Positions 46,174 through 54,095 of a stretch of DNA of 64,000 nucleotides are shown here, piece after piece (position 1 is the stretch's first letter; each line of letters begins with the position of its first letter). Below the pieces are notes generated by a model. The model did no database searches. It saw only the letters and a program-made list of their open reading frames with translations, and was not told the origin of the DNA. The position numbers and the translations under genes are program-made. The stretch is from JBFHFS01 sp041583495 (GTDB lineage: Bacteria > Bacteroidota > Bacteroidia > Bacteroidales > Marinilabiliaceae), in NCBI GenBank assembly GCA_041583495.1, contig JBFHFS010000001.1, positions 1 to 64,000 of the forward strand, given 5' to 3'.

Positions 46174-47292
46174 ATGAAACAACCTTTTTATCTGCTGATA
46201 ATAGCGATGCTTCTTTTCATAAATTCGGTTACTGCTCAAAATCTTGATTATTTATTCAAAAGCGGCACCGAGGGTTATCATACTTTCCGCATCCCCTCGA
46301 TTGTGGCCACCACCAAAGGAACGCTATTGGCCTTTGCCGAAGGCCGAAAAAACAGTATGTCCGATACAGGTGACATTGATATTGTATTAAAAAGGTCGGA
46401 GGACAACGGCCAAACCTGGAGCAATCTTATCATCATCCGTGATGAGGCAAACAATGTTTGCGGAAATCCGGCACCCGTGGTGGACAGGAAGACCGGAGCG
46501 ATCTATCTCTTGTCGACATGGAATCTTGGAACGGACCATGAACCGGATATTATTAAACAAACCAGCAAAGATACCAGGCGCATCTTTGTTATGAAGTCGT
46601 CGGATGATGGAATGTCGTGGTCTCAGGCGAAAGAGATCACAACTTCGGTAAAAAAAGAGAACTGGACCTGGTATGCCACAGGCCCTTGTCATGGGATTCA
46701 GATAAAAAAAGGAAAAGCTAAAGGCCGGTTGGTGATACCCTGCGACCACATAGAAGCCAAAACGAACCACTATTATTCACATATCATCTACTCTGACGAT
46801 CATGGAGAAACGTGGCTCACAGGAGGGTCAACACCCCAGGATCAGGTTAACGAATGTACCGTTGCTGAATTGTCGGATGGAAAACTAATGCTTAACATGC
46901 GGAATTATGATCGCACTCAAAAAAACAGGAAGATTTCGATTAGCCTCGATGGGGGCTTAATTTGGGGGCCGATTTATGATGACAAAACACTTATAGAACC
47001 TATTTGTCAGGGGAGCTTATTGACCTATTCCTTTGGACCCTTTAACAAAAACAGGTTATTGTTTTTAAATCCGGCCAGCGAAGACAATCGGGAAAAGATG
47101 ACCCTTCGGCTTAGTTACGACGATGGAAAAACCTGGACCAAATCGAAGGTACTATTTCCGGGCCCATCTGCCTATTCTGATCTATGCAGGCTAAAGAACG
47201 GAAACATTGGCTGCCTCTACGAGGCGGGCAACAATAGGCCCTATCAGGGATTGGTTTTTCATCAACAAAAATTAAAAGAATTGGAAAAATAA
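46174..47292 (+). CDS. Exo-alpha-sialidase (GH33, BNR repeats)
   Basis: A 372-residue secreted six-bladed propeller glycosidase that removes terminal sialic acids from glycoconjugates. A signal peptide (LLIIAMLLFINSVTAQ) precedes the catalytic domain. The FRIP motif (HTFRIPSIV) carries the first arginine of the triad. Asp boxes are visible as SEDNGQTW, SSDDGMSW, SDDHGETW, SLDGGLIW and SYDDGKTW. The nucleophile Tyr and its Glu partner are probably in SAYSDLCRL and NECTVAEL. It starts 57 bases past the array, with no other sialic acid genes adjacent; it looks independent of the CRISPR locus. Confidence 0.92.
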   Translation: MKQPFYLLIIAMLLFINSVTAQNLDYLFKSGTEGYHTFRIPSIVATTKGTLLAFAEGRKNSMSDTGDIDIVLKRSEDNGQTWSNLIIIRDEANNVCGNPAPVVDRKTGAIYLLSTWNLGTDHEPDIIKQTSKDTRRIFVMKSSDDGMSWSQAKEITTSVKKENWTWYATGPCHGIQIKKGKAKGRLVIPCDHIEAKTNHYYSHIIYSDDHGETWLTGGSTPQDQVNECTVAELSDGKLMLNMRNYDRTQKNRKISISLDGGLIWGPIYDDKTLIEPICQGSLLTYSFGPFNKNRLLFLNPASEDNREKMTLRLSYDDGKTWTKSKVLFPGPSAYSDLCRLKNGNIGCLYEAGNNRPYQGLVFHQQKLKELEK

Positions 47293-47356
47293 CCACCACC
47301 TCCCAATCTAACTATCAGAAGACAGCAACAACCATCATACGCCTTTTGGCAAAAAG

Positions 47357-47428
47357 CACAAAGGCCCCGGGAAAGACCAAAATTGAACAGACAATCGGTT
47401 CAACACGATGCTCCCTGAGGCCTTTGTG
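47357..47428. terminator. Stem-loop between convergent sialidase and oxidoreductase genes
   Basis: CACAAAGGCC (47357-47366) pairs with GGCCTTTGTG (47419-47428), with further partial pairing of CCCGGGA and TCCC inside. It lies in the 198-base gap between convergent genes and is probably a two-way transcription stop, though it lacks a clear T-tract next to the stem. Confidence 0.5.
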
Positions 47429-47490
47429 ACTTTATCTCAAATAAATTCCTGATCCCAAATGAGGTTAACCCGGGAACAGACCCAAAATCC

Positions 47491-48846
47491 TTACAACAGA
47501 CCTTCGCCAAACGCCCATCCTTCGCGGACAGGCTCCTTAATAAAGGGATCAAATTCAGGCCGGTTTATAGCTTTCATATTTTGGGCATCATAACGGAAGG
47601 ATCCGCCAAAACGTTGGGCTAAAACCCCTACTTGAACCATTTCGGCCAGGTTGGCAGAATAATCGAAGTTGGATCCGGGAAGCGTATGGTTTTTGATGGC
47701 AGCGATCCACTCCTGAACCGGTTTCTCTTCCTCAACCCTTGGGATGGTTTGCGCGGGGGCATTTTTCAGAAACTCGGCCATTTCTTCCTCAGGAACCAAT
47801 AAACGTGCATCGTTTGGACGGCCGCCGGTAATCAATGTTTTTTTATCTCCAATCATAATCATTCCTCTACCTGGCATCTTGTCTATTCCCCATTCAGGCC
47901 TGACAGCTGGTTTAGCGGACCCTTCGATCCATTTCATGGTTACCGGTGCTTTATCACCACGTGCCCCAAAATTCCAGGTCACCACCGATTCATCAGGAAT
48001 AAAACTATGGTCGGCCACAGGATTGATAAACTCACTCTCGGCCGATTGAGGCATTCCCAGATCCAAAGCCCAAAAGGGAGCATCTAAAGTATGACATGCC
48101 CAGTCCCCTAATTTCCCATTGCCATAATCGTAAAATCCTCTCCACGACCGGGGCACATAAACGCTATCGTAGGGGCGTTCGGGAACGGGTCCCTGCCACA
48201 GATTCCAGTCGAGCTCTTTAGGCACCTCTGTCCCAGGCGAAGAAGCCGTGCCGGGACGTTTCCAGTAAAAAGATTCCCTGTCGAAATCGATTTTTCCCTG
48301 CCAGGCAATCACTTCTCTTACCTGCCCAAGCACGCCGGCTTCGTACCACTCTTTTACCAAACGAATTCCATTGGTTGTATGTCCCTGGTTTCCCATTTGT
48401 GAAACAACGCCATAATACTTGGCAGCTTTTTTCATGGTACGCAGTTGCCAGATATTATGAGCCAAAGGCTTTTCGACGAACACATGTTTGCCCAGTTCCA
48501 TGGCGGCCATTGCAGCCGGAAAGTGAGTATGGTCAGGTGTTGCAATAATCACTGCATCAATATCCCTGGCCATTTCGTCGAACATAACCCTGAAATCTTT
48601 ATATCTCTTTGCATTGGGACAAGCTTTATAGCCTTCTGCTGCCATCCTATCGTCTACATCGCACATGGCCACAATACTCTCGAAGGGCACCTGGGTCCAA
48701 CTGTCACGACCCCGACCTCCCACGCCAATAACAGCAATATTCAATCGGTTACCTGGTCTGCAGCTTATCATGTTAGGGATGACCATTACCCCTGCGGCAG
48801 CAGCTGATGCCGTTTTCAAAAACGATCTGCGTGAAAAATTCTTCAT
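47491..48846 (-). CDS. TAT-exported Gfo/Idh/MocA family oxidoreductase
   Basis: A 451-residue NAD(P)-binding oxidoreductase. The N-terminus NFSRRSFLKTASAAAAGV is a twin-arginine signal; ISC near residue 29 could be a lipobox. The Rossmann motif is IAVIGVGGRGRDSW, the dinucleotide end is IIATPDHTHFPAAMAAME, and the catalytic EKP motif is FVEKPLAHN. A C-terminal alpha/beta substrate domain follows. Such exported members act on carbohydrates in Bacteroidota; some relatives are GH109 glycosidases that use bound NAD. The substrate is unknown. It faces the sialidase gene, so both may relate to glycan use, but they are convergent rather than in one operon. Confidence 0.88.
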   Translation of the reverse strand: MKNFSRRSFLKTASAAAAGVMVIPNMISCRPGNRLNIAVIGVGGRGRDSWTQVPFESIVAMCDVDDRMAAEGYKACPNAKRYKDFRVMFDEMARDIDAVIIATPDHTHFPAAMAAMELGKHVFVEKPLAHNIWQLRTMKKAAKYYGVVSQMGNQGHTTNGIRLVKEWYEAGVLGQVREVIAWQGKIDFDRESFYWKRPGTASSPGTEVPKELDWNLWQGPVPERPYDSVYVPRSWRGFYDYGNGKLGDWACHTLDAPFWALDLGMPQSAESEFINPVADHSFIPDESVVTWNFGARGDKAPVTMKWIEGSAKPAVRPEWGIDKMPGRGMIMIGDKKTLITGGRPNDARLLVPEEEMAEFLKNAPAQTIPRVEEEKPVQEWIAAIKNHTLPGSNFDYSANLAEMVQVGVLAQRFGGSFRYDAQNMKAINRPEFDPFIKEPVREGWAFGEGLL

Positions 48847-49472
48847 TTCTTAAAATAATAATATTTATACGATGAACGGTTCGCTCATAACACGACAATA
48901 ACCTCCTTGCTGACAGAAAGATTAACACGTAACTCAACATACAATTCAGGATGAGTCTACTTAGTTAAGAAAAACCATTGGGGAAACAAGATACTCCCCG
49001 TTCGGGGCCGTTTGCCCCCCGCCAAATACCAAAAATTATATCCAATAATGTTCCAAAACAAAATATGAAAATATAATTTTCTTCAAAGCTAACCATTGTT
49101 CACGGGTTAACCCAAAATTCCAATAATTTATTGCACCAAAAACATTGATCCTTAAATTTCCTGTTAGGAACCTGAATATTTGGGGAACTCTGTGTTTGGC
49201 AGACCCTGGCAACCATTTTACTGCTAATTACCTGTTCAAAAGTCCATCTAACCCAATAAATTTCAGAAATCAACGATTATGAACCGTTTTACAAAATTCT
49301 CACGGTAACAATCATAAAAAACAGCGATTAAACGATTTACCAATTAAGCAATACTATTTTCCCGAATACCCTGCAGGTGAAAGAGCCATTATCGGCAAAA
49401 TGATTCCTTCCACCAAACAATATGATGAACACGGTGTTTTTTAAGGGCAATAAAGAAACACCACGAAAGCCA
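48847..49472. other. Intergenic region without recognised gene
   Basis: About 626 bases between the oxidoreductase (minus) and the carbonic anhydrase (plus). It has a G/C-rich patch (GGGGAAAC to GCCCCCCGCC near 48980-49025) and long AT-rich stretches. Frames on both strands are short and lack coding character. An in-frame ATG at 49422 could extend the carbonic anhydrase by 17 residues but is not favoured. No tRNA or repeat was seen. Confidence 0.5.
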
Positions 49473-50060
49473 ATGGACCGGTTATTAACTATTTCGAAAC
49501 TCAACGACATTCCTGCCCCATACAGGGGCACACCTATTGGAAAGCTACTGGGTTACCACAACCTTAACCAACCCTATGCAACCTACAAAAACGCCCAATT
49601 GCTTGTTGGTATGTGTATGGATCACCGCAAACACCTTCACATTCCTGAAAACTTTGCTTACATCATCCGTTCAGGAGGAGCCAATCTCCGTTACAGCGAA
49701 TTTAAAGTATCCTACGCCATAGCCATTGGAAAAGTAAAGCATCTGGCACTTATTGGTCACAATAACTGTGGAATGGTAGCCCTTCATAAACGAAAAAAAG
49801 CCTTTATACAAGGGCTCATCGATCGGGCCGGATGGAATGCTGAGTCAGCCCTGGAACACTTCACCCGCTATGCCCCCCTATTTGAAATAGGCAACGAAGT
49901 GGAGTTCATTTTGAGCGAAACCAAACGGCTGCGGCTTCAGTATCCCAAAATCATGATTGCCCCCATGATGTATCTGATTGAAGATAACCGCATTTACCTC
50001 ATTAATGAAGATTACCCCGAAGACCCGCAACTTTTCACCTCAAAAATTTCCCCTCCTTAG
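49473..50060 (+). CDS. Beta-class carbonic anhydrase family protein
   Basis: A 195-residue protein of the beta-carbonic anhydrase family, which interconverts CO2 and bicarbonate using zinc. Zinc ligands and the Asp-Arg dyad are visible: GMCMDHRKH gives C48, D50 and R52, and LALIGHNNCGMVAL gives the His and second Cys. The ATG at 49473 (MDRLLTISKLNDIP) is preferred because Bacteroidota homologues start with a similar sequence; ATG at 49422 would add an unrelated tail. A hairpin overlaps its stop codon. Confidence 0.88.
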   Translation: MDRLLTISKLNDIPAPYRGTPIGKLLGYHNLNQPYATYKNAQLLVGMCMDHRKHLHIPENFAYIIRSGGANLRYSEFKVSYAIAIGKVKHLALIGHNNCGMVALHKRKKAFIQGLIDRAGWNAESALEHFTRYAPLFEIGNEVEFILSETKRLRLQYPKIMIAPMMYLIEDNRIYLINEDYPEDPQLFTSKISPP

Positions 50061-50098
50061 TCGTAATATGTATCTTGGACCCATATTTTACGACTAAG
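50056..50098 (+). terminator. Hairpin overlapping the stop codon of the carbonic anhydrase gene
   Basis: CTTAGTCGTAATATG (50056-50070) pairs with CATATTTTACGACTAAG (50082-50098) with a two-base bulge and an 11-base loop. The TAG stop is inside the 5' arm. It lacks a T-run, so it may be a poor intrinsic terminator, an mRNA 3' stabiliser or a protein-binding palindrome. Confidence 0.5.
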
Positions 50099-50207
50099 TT
50101 AAGCGATAGGATTGCAACGATGTATCGGTTTACTTAGTGTTAACCCCGATAAGAAAATATTGGTCCTGCACCTTTTCCCGGTTGAAGACCTTTTATTTTC
50201 TTAATCG

Positions 50208-50228
50208 ATTGAGTGAGAATCGCTCAAT
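50208..50228 (+). promoter_or_regulatory. Small inverted repeat upstream of lipoprotein gene
   Basis: ATTGAG and CTCAAT separated by nine bases, about 55 bases before the lipoprotein ATG. It could be an operator for a regulator of the 50283-53331 gene group. The match is short. Confidence 0.25.
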
Positions 50229-50282
50229 TTGGGTTTCAACCAATCATTAATCGCTGGAAAAAACCAGTTTAAACTCGTCAGA

Positions 50283-50735
50283 ATGAAGAAATTACTTGTA
50301 TTGGTAGGTCTTACCATCGCGATCACAGCCTGTCAATCAGCCGGAAGCCAACAAAAAAAGGGAGACAACACCGTAAGCACTGCTGAGAAAATAACTTCGG
50401 TAACCCCGGATGAGCTCTTTGGCACCCCCGAAAAATACGCCGGGCAGGTAGTTACCGTAAAGGGTTTATGTGTCCACACCTGTAAGCACAGTGGAAAACG
50501 TTTGTTTTTGCAGGGCACCGATGAAGAACAACTCCTGTTGGTCACCGCTTCGGACGATATCGCCAAGTTTGAAAATTCACTGGAAGGTTCTGACGTTGTT
50601 GTTACAGGTAAATTCTCTGTAATAGAGCAGGCCGCCGAAGATCATGAACATAACTCCGACAAGGAGGCTTGCGAAACAGAGTCCAGATCCAAAAATTATC
50701 AGGTGGAATGTCTTTCGTTTGCCAAGGCCGAATGA
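50283..50735 (+). CDS. Small lipoprotein with OB-fold-like Cys/His-rich domain
   Basis: A 150-residue lipoprotein. The signal LLVLVGLTIAITAC places the lipid-modified Cys at residue 17. The mature part has PEKYAGQVVTVKGLCVHTCK, an OB-fold-like pattern followed by HSGKRLFL, and ends in a His/Asp/Glu-rich tail (AAEDHEHNSDKEACE). Four cysteines in the mature protein, two of them in GLCVHTCKH, suggest a metal or disulfide site. ATG at 50283 was chosen because it begins the signal peptide; an earlier in-frame start at 50229 adds no signal. A PepSY-type membrane protein gene follows after 59 bases. Confidence 0.7.
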   Translation: MKKLLVLVGLTIAITACQSAGSQQKKGDNTVSTAEKITSVTPDELFGTPEKYAGQVVTVKGLCVHTCKHSGKRLFLQGTDEEQLLLVTASDDIAKFENSLEGSDVVVTGKFSVIEQAAEDHEHNSDKEACETESRSKNYQVECLSFAKAE

Positions 50736-50794
50736 ACCTTTCAACCGACCTGCCCAGCTGCCTGCTTTTCAGACATTTAAACTCATAACTGCTC

Positions 50795-51358
50795 ATGGCC
50801 ATCAAATGGAGAAAGATTAATCGGGTCGTTCATCGTGACCTGGGTTATTTTTTTACGGGAATGATTCTCATCTATGCCTTATCGGGGATCGCCCTTAACC
50901 ACAGGAGGCAATGGAACCCCAATTACATTGTTAAGCAGCAAAAGACGCACTTAGCCATACCTGCCGATTTTACCAGCCAAGAGGATGAGGCCGTTCGGCA
51001 ATTGGTAATAGCCTCGGGGGTTCAGGCCAAATATAAAAACCACTATTTCCCCGCCACCGGCACGTTGAAGATATTTTTAGAAGGAGGCAGTTCGGTGGTT
51101 GTGGAGATGCAAACAGGAGAGGCCACCATCGAAACCATCAAAAAACGCCCCCTTTTTAACGAGGTCAATTTTCTCCATTACAACCCAGGTAAACTCTGGC
51201 TTTGGTTCTCGGATATTTTTGCCGTATCATTAGCTCTGCTTGCCCTCTCGGGACTTTTTATTCTCAAAGGCAAAAATGGTATCACCCGGCGCGGAGCCTG
51301 GCTTACGGCTATTGGCCTGCTGGTGCCTTTGGTATTGCTGTTAATGTATTTATCGTGA
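50795..51358 (+). CDS. PepSY-associated transmembrane protein
   Basis: A 187-residue membrane protein of the PepSY-TM group. An N-terminal helix (GYFFTGMILIYALSGIALNH) carries the typical His after the helix. A PepSY-like soluble domain is in the middle (SSVVVEMQTGEATIETIKKR). It is followed by FLHYNPGKLWLWFSDIFAVSL, a helix-loop with His, and a last helix (AWLTAIGLLVPLVLLLMYL). Such proteins often go with iron or heme uptake and reduction. It sits between the Cys/His-rich lipoprotein and an Omp85-like barrel on one strand, suggesting a shared envelope metal or redox task. This is inference. Confidence 0.8.
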   Translation: MAIKWRKINRVVHRDLGYFFTGMILIYALSGIALNHRRQWNPNYIVKQQKTHLAIPADFTSQEDEAVRQLVIASGVQAKYKNHYFPATGTLKIFLEGGSSVVVEMQTGEATIETIKKRPLFNEVNFLHYNPGKLWLWFSDIFAVSLALLALSGLFILKGKNGITRRGAWLTAIGLLVPLVLLLMYLS

Positions 51359-51411
51359 ACCAGCGATTCTTTTTTTGGCCTATAAGATAGAAGGCATTAT
51401 TTCTCCGGAGG

Positions 51412-53331
51412 ATGAACAAACGCATGATGATATCCTACCTAAAATTCCTTGTAGATTTTGTTTTCAAGGATTTTCCCTTGAGCAGCATAGGAGTGCTGTT
51501 CCTCCTATGGATCTGTCTTCCGGCAGGGGCGCAAAAAGCCGACACCATCGTAATTTCCCGAAACGACACCATCATCAAACTGATCAGCCCCGGAATCACA
51601 CCCGAGAAGCTAACCAACCTAAAGCTCGAAGAGCTGTTAAAAAGAAATTCGGAGCGCAGCCTTTTTAACCGCAAACTCCACGAATGGCTCGTCAAAAGCA
51701 GTCTTAACAAAAAACAGACCGGGGCACTTCTGATACAACCCGACCACACCGGAAAAACCATCCGGGACATTAGGCTTTCCAGTATTCCCCCTTTTGGAGG
51801 TTCGGTTTACGACACCACAATAGTTCCCAAAACGTGGTTTGAGCGCTTGGGTAATAAATTAAGATTTGAGACCGCTCCCGGTATCATCCGCAAAACCATT
51901 ACCTTTTCCAATGGGGACTCTCTCAGAAAAATGGATTTAGCCGACAGTGAACGGCTACTGCGCGGATTATCATTCATCAACGACGCCAGAATTGTGGCCT
52001 ACGTCTGCCCCGACGACACCTCCTCGGTTAACATAAACGTATACGTGCAGGATCGTTATCCTTTGGCCGGTTCGGTAACCGTTAAGGATGACCAGCCTCA
52101 AATCACACTCACCAATAAAAATATACTGGGCCGCGGGTTCGCCTTAAACAACACCTTAGCCGCACCCTCCTTCGATGAATCACAGTGGGGATTCAGGGAG
52201 ACCTTCAGAGCCGAAAATATAATGGGACACTATGTGAATCTGGAATTAGATTACGCAAACCTCAGAAAACACCATTTCTTTTCCGGATCGGTCGACAAAG
52301 CCTTTCTCTTGCCTGAAACCAAATATGCCGGAGGCATTTCTTTTAACCGCTCCTATATCAACTATAGTATCGCCGACTACCCCTCCACCGAATGGAACAA
52401 CCCCATTAATTACAGACGCCAAAACTACTGGCTGGGGCGTTCTTTCACCCTTAACCCGGAAAACAGCACCGTCCGATCCAACCTCTACCTTCTGGGCCGG
52501 TACATGAATATTAATTTCTTTAACAACGATAGTCCTGAATCCCCTGTTTTCAGGAGTGGTGAGTTTTTCTTCACCGGAGTGGGCTTTTCCAGGAGAGAAT
52601 ATTACCGAAATAAACTAATCTACTCCTATGGGAAAACCGAAGATGTTCCTTACGGTTTCCTAAGTACCTTGTCGTACGGGTATCACCAAAACGACACCCT
52701 CTCGCGCCATTTTTTAGCCCTTCACTACTCCTATGGAAAAGCGCTCATCCCCTCGAAAGGTTACCTTTATTTCAGTGGCGATATCTCCTCCTATTTCAAT
52801 AAAACAACAACAGAGCAGGGGTGTGTGAATCTCCGAAGCCAATACATTTCTCCTTTGATACCCGTGGGCACCAGCCAGTTAAGAAGTTTTTTTGAACTTC
52901 AATATGTGAAAGGCTTCAACAGGCTAAATGGAGAAATGCTCTATATTGATGAAAGGGTAAACGGGTTGCGCGGGTTCGATTATAAGAACCAGATAGCAGG
53001 CACCGAAAAGGCCGTCTTTAAATCGGAACAGGTATTTTTTACACGACTGGAACCCCTGGGGTTTAAATTTGCCATCTTTTCGTTCCTCGATATGGCCTTT
53101 CTCAAGGAGAATAACAAGGGTTTATTCGAACATTCACCCTACTTTAGCTTCGGGGCAGGATTAAGAATACGAAACGATCACATGGTTTTTAATACGCTCC
53201 AGATAAGGCTGGCCATCATGCCACGGGTGCCCTCGGGAGAGCTTCCCGGAAGCTTCCGAATCACCGGCGAACCCGTAACAAATTTCAGGGATTTCACCCC
53301 TACGCAGCCAGCCATATCCACATTTTACTGA
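51412..53331 (+). CDS. Omp85/BamA-like outer-membrane barrel protein
   Basis: A 639-residue outer-membrane protein. An N-terminal signal (VLFLLWICLPAGAQ) is followed by a soluble region (about 45-215) that ends in a POTRA-like domain (ITFSNGDSLRKMDLADSERL followed by VQDRYPLAGSVTV). The C-terminal ~400 residues form many amphipathic strands. A lid-lock motif like VRGF is seen as NGLRGFDYKN near residue 521, typical of Omp85 proteins. It ends ISTFY, with a terminal aromatic. It may assemble or secrete surface proteins. It is not BamA itself, as it has too few POTRA domains. It starts 53 bases after the PepSY-TM gene. Confidence 0.75.
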   Translation: MNKRMMISYLKFLVDFVFKDFPLSSIGVLFLLWICLPAGAQKADTIVISRNDTIIKLISPGITPEKLTNLKLEELLKRNSERSLFNRKLHEWLVKSSLNKKQTGALLIQPDHTGKTIRDIRLSSIPPFGGSVYDTTIVPKTWFERLGNKLRFETAPGIIRKTITFSNGDSLRKMDLADSERLLRGLSFINDARIVAYVCPDDTSSVNINVYVQDRYPLAGSVTVKDDQPQITLTNKNILGRGFALNNTLAAPSFDESQWGFRETFRAENIMGHYVNLELDYANLRKHHFFSGSVDKAFLLPETKYAGGISFNRSYINYSIADYPSTEWNNPINYRRQNYWLGRSFTLNPENSTVRSNLYLLGRYMNINFFNNDSPESPVFRSGEFFFTGVGFSRREYYRNKLIYSYGKTEDVPYGFLSTLSYGYHQNDTLSRHFLALHYSYGKALIPSKGYLYFSGDISSYFNKTTTEQGCVNLRSQYISPLIPVGTSQLRSFFELQYVKGFNRLNGEMLYIDERVNGLRGFDYKNQIAGTEKAVFKSEQVFFTRLEPLGFKFAIFSFLDMAFLKENNKGLFEHSPYFSFGAGLRIRNDHMVFNTLQIRLAIMPRVPSGELPGSFRITGEPVTNFRDFTPTQPAISTFY

Positions 53332-53388
53332 TAAGTCCGGCCCCTGCCCAAAGGCAAATCCATTAAATTTCAGACCATGCTTAGCACA

Positions 53389-53421
53389 TTGTTTTTTTAT
53401 TCTATTTTTTTAATAACTTTG
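53389..53421 (+). promoter_or_regulatory. Candidate promoter for the small exported protein gene
   Basis: TTG at 53389-53391 and TAACTTTG at 53414-53421, separated by 22 mostly AT bases, fit the Bacteroidota -33/-7 pattern. The ATG of the next gene is 27 bases downstream. Confidence 0.5.
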
Positions 53422-53447
53422 AATTGTACATTAAATTTCGACCTGTA

Positions 53448-53885
53448 ATGAAAAAAGCACTTAAAGCCACTTCAATATTGGCCCTGTTTTTTCTAGCCAT
53501 TCCTATTTTAGTTAACGCTCAAATAGACAATGCTATGAATAATTGCAAACAACAATTACGGGCTCCATTTATCAACAGTGGACAACCCATGCAGGCCTTT
53601 TTAACCGGTAATGAAGTAGCAGAATTCCGGGCCACACTTTTCGACGGCAACATATACAGGATTATTACCTGTTCACCCACCCAACAAAAAATATGGTTCT
53701 CCGTTTACGATGTAAACCGAAACCTCCTGTTTGCCAGCAATCAGCACCGAATGCCTGCATCATGGGACTTCAAAATGGAAGGCACGATGGATTGCATCAT
53801 CGAAGCCGGATTGGACCCCAACACAGCGGATTCGGGGATGGCCCTTTTAATGCTTGGTTTTACCAACCCAAAACTTATTGAGTGA
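53448..53885 (+). CDS. Small exported protein, paralogue of the protein at 17350-17865
   Basis: A 145-residue exported protein. The signal peptide is ATSILALFFLAIPILVNAQ. The mature part matches the protein at 17350-17865 in spacing and motifs: NEVAEFRATLFDGNIYRI, VYDVNRNLLFASN, WDFKMEGTMD, and GMALLMLGF near the end. ATG at 53448 starts at the signal peptide. A promoter-like element precedes it. The function is unknown; conserved aromatic/Asp positions suggest a beta-sandwich. Confidence 0.7.
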   Translation: MKKALKATSILALFFLAIPILVNAQIDNAMNNCKQQLRAPFINSGQPMQAFLTGNEVAEFRATLFDGNIYRIITCSPTQQKIWFSVYDVNRNLLFASNQHRMPASWDFKMEGTMDCIIEAGLDPNTADSGMALLMLGFTNPKLIE

Positions 53886-54095
53886 TGTTGACATAAGGAT
53901 GGGCAAGGGCTCTGGATAAGGAGCCCGACAAAGACCTGACTCCTTAATCACTCGATGCCTAAAAAAGTGGATTTAGCAAAAAGTTTAAATCGGGGCGAGA
54001 AAACACAATAAGAAGAATCATTAATCATCCCTTTCAGGTTTTGGTTATTTCTTTTTTTCTTTGCTCCATACCTGGAAGATGACCCTGAATAATAG

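Noticed and set aside
48980..49030. GC-rich patch as a possible RNA or operator
   Set aside because: G/C runs form no consistent stem and nothing else supports function.
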